Of a stretch of DNA of 64,000 bases, positions 50,401-62,400 are shown one piece after another. The stretch is from Phallusia mammillata (lineage: Eukaryota > Chordata > Ascidiacea > Phlebobranchia > Ascidiidae). The position numbers were made by a program, and so were the translations under genes. The stretch lies in the NCBI GenBank assembly GCA_003260075.1, contig QLIY01000564.1, positions 1 to 64,000 on the forward strand, written 5' to 3'. The notes below the pieces were generated by a model. That model searched no databases, was not told where the DNA came from, and saw only the letters and a program-made list of their open reading frames with translations. Numbering within the stretch: position 1 is the first letter of the stretch; each line of letters opens with the position of its first letter.

Positions 50401-53400
50401 GTTATAGTATTGGTAAGGGTGGTCACTATGTTAATATGTTTTGATATGAGAAAAAGGGTAATGCATTGGACAATGCTAATAGAATGCAAATACAAATTGT
50501 AGATAGGCCAATATGTGATATGTGTTTACAAGAACATGCAAAGTAATAAATCTATCGCTATAAACTCTTAACTCCGATACGATAGAAAACCAGCATAATA
50601 TGATAGAAACAATTGAACAAACAACACCCTACAGGCTACGTTAAAATTGCATACACAATACAATTAAAAAATCACCTTCATCAGAAAACGATATGCAAAC
50701 GCCATTAAAAGGGGCGATAATTAACAAAGTGCCCCGTGTGTATATGGAAGCGGCACCCGTCAACAAACGTTACACCGTGCAAAAAGCTTGCACCGTTTAT
50801 GGCGCGAAAGCAGTAAATCGGATTTACAGCAGTTTCAAGCTTCGCAAGGTCGCCGAAGTGGTTTAATAGCTTTACGAGCGCTTAGCAGTTCAGCTTGTAA
50901 ATGCAGGTGTTCGATCGAACTGGAAGAAAAGGATTACCTTTGTGACGTCATAAATTCTACTGCTTACGTTACAAGCGTAAATGGACGTGAAGCCTATGGT
51001 GGTTAATTATTGAAAAGCAGATTGCCCGTTGTTCAACTATTCGCTCAGCATGCTATTAGCAGGTTTAGCCAATTTTTTTTACACCGTTTGGGCCAAATAC
51101 CAATTCCAAAAGGTCATTCAAACGCACAAATGCCAACAATAAACAAAAAACTACCAGCAACTATTAAAAAAACTACTTTTTCAACTCAAAAAACTTACCC
51201 TATGAATACGTAATGTACATTTCTACAACATACACCATTACAACATAAACAGATTGGCTCAATTTTGTTGCAGTGCTTTAAAATACCTTGGGGTAATTTG
51301 AACTGACTGTCGTGTTTCCGTAACATCGTACGTTGAGCCAGATCGTGCCTGCTAGCACGCTGAGCCCATGATGATGCAGAAGACAGAGTGGAGACCGTGG
51401 TTCCTGTGGACAAGGCGTCCAAATGCCGAGATACAGTGACCGGCTGGCGGATGTACGATCCTGATGATGGTACATTGGGCATGGTGGCAACCACACATGA
51501 ACACATTTGTGCCTGCTGGGCTCAGTGCCCTAGTATCTCCAATGGGTTTCAGATACAGCTAGCTTTTGACTGCACAGAGCGATATCACTTGCGCTGAACG
51601 TTTACTAATAGCCTTACATGCTTTTGTAACGGTGATACTGCGCCTGTGTGGAAAAAGTAAACGGTCAACACGGTGGTTTTGCGTGTGGGAAACTCAAAAG
51701 AGAAAAGCGCACGGTAAAAAGCACTGGCCGGCCTCAAGCTGTTCCGGAAATAGTTTCTTGCACAAATGGTTGGTAAATTCCAACGACTGCATCAGTTTCA
51801 ATGAGCTTATTAAGCACAAACGCACGTCCGTGCCAATTATATCCAAATCACTGAGTAATTTATGCAACAGATTTCTTTCAGTAAACTCTTAATGGGTAAA
51901 GGCTTTTTCGTCAAACGGAAGTAGGATAGAGCCTTAATGGAAGAATCAATGATTACGAAAGTTGATTACGTGTGCATGACTCATCTGCTGCGCAACAATA
52001 GAATTGATGCATCGAGCTTAGTGACGAAACAAAAACAACAAAATCTCAATGAATACAATGTCACACATGTGCAAATTTCAGGGACACATCGCATCGACTG
52101 TTATAACACACTTATATGAACAGAAGCATGTTTTCTATTACAATCTTTACTCAAGGTCAACTCGTCACTAGCTGCAATGATGATACCTTATAGGTCGAAA
52201 CAATGTACACTGCCTGCAGCTTACAAATCTTTCCTCATACTTTTGAGCTTATAACCCCATAAAAACAGGACAGGCATGTTTTCCATAACAATCTTTCCTT
52301 ACGGCCAATGTCTTGATACCAGCTGCACTGATGAGACCTTATATACATAAGCTTACAAATCTTTCCTTGTTTTCGAGTTTAATCCATAACATTTAAAAGC
52401 CTGTTTTCTTAATTGGTACGGAGCTACGCTGGCATTATAAACCATCTGATAAAGGGCCTAATCCAAACGCATGTGTACCTAACCAATCCTTGTGTGTTAG
52501 CCTTACATCTGTCAGCTCAGAACTGTCAAACCTTCCAGCGTGCGCGGTGGCCTATACTGGCACGCACGGGCCTTCTCAGAAGAGTCTCACACACTGTAGC
52601 CTGCGCATATCGATTGGCCTCGCACACAAATCGGTCAGCGCGAATCTCTGCCAAATAAGGAGTGCGCTATTCACTGTTAGATACGTTGGTTGCAGTAGCA
52701 CGCAGGCGGACAATAAGCACGTTGCGCTAATTGAGAGGCTAACGTTAGGACGACTAACTATAAGCTACGTAAAGCGCCATAAGAAGCGACAGAACCTGTT
52801 GACGCGTTACGCAATAAAAGCCATTTGCAAGAGGCACATGTGTTGTTAAAATCCACATTGAACCTGTCATCAGGGTTGTATTCTTGTCTGACAGAACAGT
52901 GGGACCAGCCGGTGCTTTTTTGCTCGGTCAGGCCATAAAAAGATTACGCCACACGTACGGTATTGTAAATAAAGAAACGATATTGGTTTTATTTTATCTT
53001 TTCCAAAAAACAGTGTTAGACAAAACGCAGTTGAAAGAAACGACCCATTATAATATCATCATTCATGAAGCTTTCAGAATTTGTGAAACACACCTATCAA
53101 CACGTGGCTAAAAAGTAACTGAACCCGTAAAGAGGTCAAACGAAAACATGCGAGTTCTTTTAAGGTGAAAAACAACGCGTTTATAAGGTAAACGAGTCAG
53201 CATTGCGAATGGGCAACCTGTAAGCGCCTTTAAACCTAACTTGGGCACAGTGAATTGCCAGATCACCGCACACCGCAAAACGGCTGGGGGCAACGAAGAC
53301 GTGACGTGCTTCACAAATTTGCACGATTTTTGTCTAACACGTGTGGGAACCAATGACAATTTGCACGATTTTTGTCTAACACGTGTGGGAACCAATGACA

Positions 53401-56400
53401 ACGGAACTTACAACTAAGTCATTACGAATGACCACTTCCGGCTTGAGGGGAAAAGGTTACTTCGTTGACTAACTGCAAAATAAACGCCTTAAGGATCTGA
53501 ATAAAGCTGTCTTGCGCCCTTATAATACATTCTCATCGAATTTGCTTTCACAATCTGTAGCCTTTCATATCACCCCATTGGCGACAGGTTTATTAAGCCC
53601 GTTATCGAACCCCAATATTCGCTATCTCTTTGCGGGGATATAGGTAAATATCAGGCGCCCACTAAAATCTAACAATCTAGCGCTTTGTCATATACTGGAA
53701 CGGGACAGTGAGAAAAGTATACGGCAGGCGCGCCCTGTTTCAAAGTCGAAAACCTGTCTTTAACGTGTCTGTGTGAAGTGGTGTGCAACCAGGCAAGGCT
53801 GTGTTGCAGTGAAACTTAAGCGAACACAATTTGACTGCAAGCCAAAGTATGCAGGACAAACAGTTGGCTTGGCAAAGCGATCCTAGGTGTTTTGAAGCGC
53901 AAACCATTAATATTGTTCGGTCAAAATTTTACTTTAAAAACCGGGGGGGGGGTAAGCCCGTTATCGAACCCCAATATTCGCTATCTCTTTGCGGGGATAT
54001 AGGTAAATATCAGGCGACCACTAAAATCTAACAATCTAGCGCTTTGTCATATACTGGAACGGGACAGTGAGAAAAGTATACGGCAGGCGCGCCCTGTTTC
54101 AAAGTCGAAAACCTGTCTTTAACGTGTCTGTGTGAAGTGGTGTGCAACCAGGCAAGGCTGTGTTGCAGTGAAACTTTAGCGAACACGATTTGACTGCAAG
54201 CTAAAGTATGCAGGACAATTCAAACAGTTGGCTTGGCAGAGCGATCCTAGGTGTTTTAAAGCGCAAACCATTAATATTGTTCGGTCAAAATTTTACTTTA
54301 AAAACCATGTAACTGCAATAATTAACATATTTTGGACAGTTTTACCTGAGGCTTGTACTAATTTGGTGACTGGTTCAACATTTAGATAACAACATAATAT
54401 TGGATAAACCGTTACTCAAAGATATCTCTAAATGCTTCATGCTAAATTTCAGTTTGAAAATCATGTAAGAAACATAATTGCCATGTTCACATAGGTACAT
54501 GTAACGCCAATGCCAATTTGAAACCAGGTTCTACTTTTTTCCCTTAGATTTACTGTTAGTAATTGTATCTCTCGATGCTAATGAACTAATTTCAGAAAAA
54601 ACTGCACCAGAACGATAAACCATCTTACATTGGCTGTTAGCTTTCACTGTGCCTGCCTTAACGCACCTCACGCTAAACAACATATAACGTCCTTCAGATA
54701 ATACTAATCCCACCCAACTAGTCTCTTTCGCCATTACGAGCACCCCTGTACTGAAACAACAGCATCCGCAACGAATTAAAAGCCCCGTTGAGTGCAGTAA
54801 CAGTTCATTAGCAGTGGTGTACAGGGCTGAGACAAAGCAAACTGGCACATGCGGGCTCTCGACAAGCGCTGACGGGCTACTGAGCCGATTTAAACCGTCG
54901 ACAGTGAAGTACCATCGCTACTGCACTTGGCTTGCGCTCCAGGGCGAAAGAGAAAGCGTGTTACGTCACACGCGTGTCGGGTGATTGCGATTGTTGATCT
55001 CATGGCTGCCACTGTGTTTGTCAAACAAAGCAACAGTGAAGAGGGTGCATTGCTCTGTTGGAAAACCTACTAGCGGACATGCAGATAGAACAGTGGCGGA
55101 ATATTGACTGATCAGATTAAACGTGCATTTATTTGGGGATTCTATAAATAATAGGTATAAAAAATGCCTAAAATGCCGTCAGCATTTTTACGCGTTTAAA
55201 TAGTAGATTGCGTATTTTCGAATTTTTAAGAAGCCTTTTATATGTGCGGCATCGATGACCGAATAAAGATTACGTATATACTCTGTTGCTTTGGCGACAA
55301 CGGTTTGATATTATAAGGCGTTGTGATAAAGATATTTATACTCTCGCATATGTGTCATTCATTTTGTCGTATTTAGAACTCTTCAGGCCTTAAAACCGCC
55401 TGAAACAACCCCATGAACAACCCATATGCATAACTTAGTCGAAAGTTCAAATGCTTTCAAAATTCATTGTAACCAGACTTTTAACATCCTTATCCAAACT
55501 AAATTGGGTAATACAGTATAAACCAAAACAAACAAGTTCTCGCCAATAAATACGTGTCTACGTACACAATCAACCAATAATCCCGATTCAATACAAAGGA
55601 TCTACCATATAGGGAGGACAATCATAGCCAACGAGGCAATGTCGTTATCTGTAAGACGTCTTATTGACACACCAAGTGTGCTGAGAGTAAATCGAAAACG
55701 CTCGTCTGGCTGAGTAGAGCGGGAAGGGTTGCGCGGGTTTATACAAGACTTCGGTTGTTTTTGTTCCGAAGCGATTAAGTGCAAAACGGGATAGTCGGAA
55801 AAGGGTAGGAGTGTTTTATTGACCCTGAGAACAAGCTACATTGGCAAGGCTGTAGCTACAGGCCGGTTCATCAAACAGGCATATTCACTTTTATGCTGGG
55901 TATAGTCAAGCACTTAATAGGCTACAACGCTAAGACCAAGTGCTCGTATCACGCAGATTCTTACAGCCCGTTGTTTTCCCACCGGATTCAAGCAGCGTTT
56001 AGGCTTTATCCTTAGCCGTCATACTTTGAAAATGCCATAAGTCAACGTAATATCAAACTCAGCCCGTGCCTTCGACCTCTGACGTCAGGATACGCGTCAA
56101 TGCGCACCGCACCACGCAGTGATTCAGGCTGGCGCTAAATATACGCGCCTCACATGGCTGCATGCGTGGGAAGGATAATACACAAAGACCTACTTGCAAA
56201 ACACGCGTGCTGCAAAATCCAATGCAGTTGCGCCATTGATAAAATATAACGCCTCGTAAAATATATTGTGCAACGTCACGCATCATTGGCGCAACGTCAC
56301 GAGTTATGACGGGGAAAACCCTTAAAGTTTTGTTTCCTGTGCGACCAACGACGTATTTTACCCCGAAAAGGCAATCAGGGGCATCGAATTGCATTTGGTA

Positions 56401-59400
56401 ACCCCGGAATGACGCGTTTAATATCAAATGATGACGCGCGTCGTTCCACGAAAGGCCAACTCTCTAGAAACCTTACACAAGATTCGCACTCCATTGACTT
56501 CTTAGATGCTTCATTTACCCTACTGCTAAAACCAAATCTATACACTATTCAATGTATATATGGAAAGGTGCTGTTTTAACGTAAGTCGACTATTTAAGGT
56601 TTGGGTAGGCCAATTTTTTTTAGTCGACACAATCATAAATTTGAAGTCATGCAACCCTTCGTGTAAAAAATAAACTCATAACTGGGATGGGCCCTGAATC
56701 GTTGATGCAGACCAGCGAGGGGGGGGGGCAAAAAATAAACTTAAACTCATAACTGGGATGGGCCCTGAATCGTTGATGCAGACCAGCGATCACGACACAC
56801 TCATATACATAACATAGTACACCAGGCCCATTAAAGGCGTTATACCGAATCAGCTGGTCACCAAGCATTCGCATTCTTCTACTTCTTTAAAACAAAGTCT
56901 ACACCGTTACCAACAGTACGTGTGCTATTTGTACACATTACTTTTAAACTTTTAAGGTCTAGATTCAGTAACACCTTGAACATATTTGGCTCAAATGAAG
57001 CAAGACCGTAAAATTACACCTTAGTGACCAGTTATTACTAGAAAAGCAACCTACCATACCACGAACTACGAACCACAAAGGTATGCTAAGCAACTGCGCG
57101 GTTCTATGCTATTCCCCAGGGCTTAGGCTTCGCGACAACGTTGGAAACAACGAACCAAACAGATGGAACGTGGTTCCCGTATATGGCTCTGAAAACAAGG
57201 GTTCGATTTCGCAAGATACCAATAGTTACTAAAGTAGAGATAATAGCAAAATTGATCTGCATTACCGATTGGGCTTAAACTCAATAAAAAGTGCAAAAAC
57301 AATGGTTGGCTGTTCGCCGACCAGAATAGGTACACCAAAAACTCAACGCATGTTCACACCATGTTTCATAACAAACGCATTGTATAAGTTTCGCTTAAAC
57401 CGCCTTATCAGTCTAAACTTAAACCATGTTGTAAAGGGTAAAACACGAGACAGGGTCATTCTTTTTTAGTAGCACGTAGCATTTTACTTAAACAAGCGAG
57501 ATTAGCAATTCTAAATAAATTTCCAAAAAACACAAGTTTTGCCCAAAGCCAGAGCTATTCAGTTGGGTCGGTTAAATTGCAATTCATGATCTGACTTAAA
57601 TTTAGTACAGCAAAAAAACAAGTCGCGCACCACCGTAAAAGTTCCGGCGAACCACAGGTTGTGAACCACTGGTCTAATAGCGATACTTTAAAAAACGGTT
57701 GACTGAAAACCGAACCTGTTGATCAACAGACTTGGGCCACTTTCTTGCTACAGTTACACAAGCACAAATGGTAATATTATATTCAGTCATAACGACGGGT
57801 GCTAGAGTCACGAAATGAGACATGAACGTCGAGACGTTGCCACGCAACCAGTAATTAGCCTTCCATCAACATTTGCGTGACTTATATTTATTTAATTAAA
57901 CTGCATACCGCCTGGACAACGAAACTGAAAATTAAGGCTACAGAAAGTCAAGGCAACTGTTGGTATGATCGCCAAGGCCCTACGCAACAGCAACATGGCA
58001 AAGTAAAGAACTGAAACGTATAGTTTAATGCGAAACATAACGGCCCAGGGGGGGGGGCCGGCTCTACGCAACAGCAACATGGCAAAAAGTAAAGAACTGA
58101 AACGTATAGTTTAATGCGAAACATAACGGCCCAAATAGGCGTAAAAAAGCGAAATGATTTATTATTATATCACTGATAATGGCATGAGCATTTGCCAAAA
58201 CGTTTGATTAATAAAGCACAGTGGCGTAGCCAGGGAGGGGCCAAAGCTCCCAAATTTTCAAAGTTGTACATTGATAAACTTAAATTTAGTGTAGTTTCGT
58301 CTCTCAACTGTCAAAGGAATATATAAATTACTAAAAATGATTTTTGTCACCAAGTTGTATGCCGAAATCCATGCTATTTATGCAGACATGGAATAAATCA
58401 ATAAAGCGTTTGGCTGTCCCGTCGAACCACGTACAGTTTGTCAAGTCACGTTTTTGGTAAAAGCATGCCGAGCGTTAGCAAAAAGTTGTATTAGACATCA
58501 AATTATTTGGCCCCTCTCAAACTTTTTGGCTGCCTACGCCATTGATAAAGCATGTCGCTTTTTACGGCTGTTTGGGCCGTCATTTTTCTCATTAAACTTA
58601 TGAACAGACCCGTGTACTGTTTCAGAAACATATTGGATTTAAAATTTATATTTTTTTTCTAAACATTTCTTCACAGTTTTCTATTTACAATAGGTTCTTC
58701 CCATAACGCATTAAATTGACATTAAACCTTTTGGCAAACATATATACTGTGTGCTTTGTCCCTAAGACGTCGTTGAAAGTTAGTTTAATTGGGGGGGGGG
58801 TCAGAAACATATTGAATTTAAAATTTATATTTTTTTTTTCTAAACATTTCTTCACAGTTTCCTATTTACAATAGGTTCTGTCCATAACGCATTAAATTGA
58901 CATTAAACTTTTTGGCAAACATTTATACTGTGTGCTTTGTCCCTAAGACGTCGTTGAAAGTTAGTTTAATTTTAGAGCCAGACACCTGAGTATTGACACT
59001 GTCGATTTTGAGACGAACGCAGTCTAACTCTAAACAATACAACAGGTAACCTGTCAAGAAGCAGGGATAGTTCAGGAAAACCACAACCACAAACGGTTTG
59101 CCTTTCGTCTCGCCAAAACGCCTAACGAATATATAACTAGACATATATGCAACCTACTAAGGCAGGATTCCCAACCTTTTTCGACGAATTTCTTCCTTAA
59201 CAAAATACTATATAGTCGATCCTAAGGCATACAAAGATCATTTACAATTGGGTATTTTATCAACTTCACAGGTTATATTTCCAGAGCTTAAGTGTCTATT
59301 TTCAAACCACCTGTAAAAATTAAAGTAAATTCCTCCCCTTAAGTTTCAAAATTCCTCTCCGGTTGGGAACTACTGTACTAATGCCAAAGACTAAACAAAA

Positions 59401-62400
59401 AAGCGCCTGTTTTGTTTTCAAAAAATATCTGAAAATTGCAATCAAGCACTGATTTAACGTCTAAAACTTTTTAGTGTTGATTCAAAGGCAACCAAAACAT
59501 ATTGAAAGAACAACAAAACCCGTTGGTGCAAATTGAGTTGTATTCGGTCTGTCGCTTGTCAATAGCGTAAGCCGCGTTCAAACAAAATGTGAACAGAAAC
59601 AATAGCATCCGTTTCCTGTGGTCCGTTTGATTACTCGCAGTATGTGTCTAAATAACACATGAACTTGATGACCCTGTACATTTAAGAAAAAAATCGCCGG
59701 TACTCTGAGCCTGGTGACAGGTACTTAAGTGACATGCTTGCTTTTTTCGATACAGTCAACGAGACAAAAAGAACGGAAATTTTCGACCAAAATTGCCTCA
59801 TCTTGGCATAAAACCATATGCAGTGTGGGAAACTGTCATTTTGGGGCACAAAGGCAGCCAGAAAAAACTGAAAGTGTCTTTTGATACGGGTGTTGGTATT
59901 TGTTGGAAATACAAATTCAAACTTAGTAGTAGCATTTGTGGAAACAGTAACGATGAAACGCATGCAATTTTGGCTACCTCGTGAATTTTTAATACAGCCT
60001 TCCACTTTGCTTTGGTCCGTTAGAGTCAAGCGAGCATGAAGATACAGGTGAAAGTGCAGGGGCCAAAGCATTAGTTGACATGCATTTTGTTAACGATGAT
60101 CTAAATTTTAACGAAAAACTATACGTCGCCTGTAACATCATTGTTAACTGATTAAGCATATCGGTTAGTGTTTATGTAAAAAAAATTCGACCATTTTAAT
60201 ACACCGCCTTTAAAATATGATTGAATGCCTTTCAAATCCGTTTAGGAGCTAAAAGTGTTTTTTTGAAAAAAAAATTTTTGTTCTTAAAATTTTGTTTAAT
60301 TAACAACCGAAAACTTTGCATTAGTAAAGAACAGCCTTCCCAAACAAACAGTCAAGGTTGTTAACCTAGTTCAAACCTCAGAAAGTGTCACTTTTTTTGC
60401 CGAACACAAGCCTTTAGTTGTTAAGCCTCAAATATCATGACACGGAGTCCATAAATTTGACCCCTCTGCCTGCGTGTGAGCTTTTTCCAATCACAATAGC
60501 AAAATACAAACGAACACTGACCTCCAAACTTCTTGACAATCTGCAGGTTGTCAGTAGCGAGACTTGTCTGTCTGGGGAGGATCAACGCAGCTCCTTTTAC
60601 CGCAAAGAAATTCTCACTTACACTCCTGCAAATGTATTTGCAAAAGGTTCGAGCATTGTCGAAAAATGTTACTGTTGGTTATGGAAAAAAGGCTAAAAGC
60701 ATAGGTCAGTGGTGGCATTCAGTCGATAATGTTGTGAAAATAACTTAGGTTTGTGCGTAAAAGACTTTATGATCACTTTTCCAAGTTGCTAGAAGGTTTC
60801 AAACTATGAATGCTTATAAATGGAACCATCATGGCATGGATACAATTAACATGCAGTGATGATCAAATTTGCACAAAAAGACACGTGAAACACTCAAAAA
60901 ATACGTGTCTAAAGAGAAGTTACGTTGTCCATAACGAAATACAGTTAACCTCAGTTAATGCCGACCGGTTCGGACCAAAAAAAGGTCCGGATGAGGCAAA
61001 GATCCGGATTAACCGATTTTGATTGTTTAAAGCCTCACCACATAACAAATCAAGCCTTACCACATACCGAGATTTACTGTATTTCGAAAGTAAATGGCAC
61101 ACGCGCACCACCTAGCGGTAAATTGATGTTGCGCGCGATTGGTGACGATTCGGCGACACAGAAAAGTAAACAACAAAACAAGGCGCTGCAAACGAGGCAC
61201 TGGACGTAGCAGGAAGTAAGGGCGGTAAAAACTGCGCTGCTTGCGTTGTGACATGAGCCATCCCTAACCTGACGTTTATAACCATACAATGCATTGTGTC
61301 CCTTTCTTACCAGAAATTACTGAAAGACTAAAACCTTAACGGTTACATGTAGCTATGAATTAAATATTAATGTAGAGGCATTTGGTTGGAATGAAATCTT
61401 GTAAAAATGAATTAAAATTGACATGTGTTTCCTTTTTTCAATAGTGGTGCCACTGACAGCACAGTTGACATTACAGTGCCTCAATTTGATGTGTATTATT
61501 AACTCTTGGCTGTTTAGTAAACTGCATTGTATGATATGACACATAAGGCCTCGGTAATTTTTGTCTTACCCCTGTCTGACTAATCTCTTGGACTTAGCTG
61601 GGGAGTCTATGCAAGGCACAACATCACCCTTTTCCGCTTTTTCATCATCTTCAAGTTCATCCTGCAAGTTAAAACATTTTTAAAGTCTTCACAATGATCA
61701 ACAGTTCAAATGCAAATATGTTTTGTATAAATGATAAATACAATTTTTATTGTTCACGTCAATAGTTTCAAAACAAGTTATATATGCTATACACAGCTAT
61801 TTTGGGCACAAAAATGTGGTTTCAAAACACTGTAAAGGGTTGTTTGTGTGTGTGTTAGCTCTATCACACACATCAATTCATCATGAGTACTTTGCTCATG
61901 TGAATACACGGAAGAAAAAGTGAACCACCTCTTCCTGTTTGATGCCATGCATTGAATTTCTAGTAAAAGTGAGCTAAGCAGCTTTTAATAAATTGCAGGG
62001 TGAAATCTCCAAACATCGATACACAATAGGTACACAAGACAGTGACTTAAATTGTAGCTTTAGTAAAAACCAAATTGCCAGCGATGTAGAATAAAACGTA
62101 TTCATTTTATTAAACAGACAAAACCAATTGTCATCATGAGTGAAAATATATTTTGGTTTTAATACACAATAGTTACGTACTATAGTTAAAAATAGGTAAT
62201 TTTTTATTGCTACCATAAAAGGGTAATATTGTTGTCATAAGGGTTATACAAAATCTGTCAACAGCTGTAAATTTCCCAACCGAAATTGAATTACATCAAA
62301 TGATTTTGGATGGCCAAGCCTTTAATCTAGTAGCTACATCCAACTAACACACTTAAACAAAATGACATAGCTTACAGTAATAGATGAAGAATCTGATTCA

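Larger units (their letters stand above)
52121..52400 (+). repeat. Tandem ~150-bp repeat with one hammerhead motif per unit
   Basis: Two full units and a partial third. Landmarks recur at about 130-151 bases: GCATGTTTTC at 52126 and 52274, GCTGCA at 52171 and 52322, CTTACAAATCTTTCC at 52220 and 52352. Unit 1 has a near-complete hammerhead and unit 2 a half one. This layout, short tandem units with one hammerhead each, is that of retrozyme-like and satellite hammerhead repeats in animals. Confidence 0.65.
47180..60521. other. SSH intron 3, 13.3 kb, repeat-rich
   Basis: Holds the candidate exon 1b (51287-51482), the hammerhead array, several MITEs, a 42-bp tandem pair and contig overlaps at 47697/47789, 48653/48771, 49035/49187, 49726/49809, 53588/53952, 56667/56728, 57970/58058 and 58624/58801. 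I see no other gene. Confidence 0.6.

Noticed and set aside
57640-57672. hAT element ending GGTTGTGAACCACTG
   Set aside because: Right-end-like sequence, but no left end or 8-bp duplication could be found.
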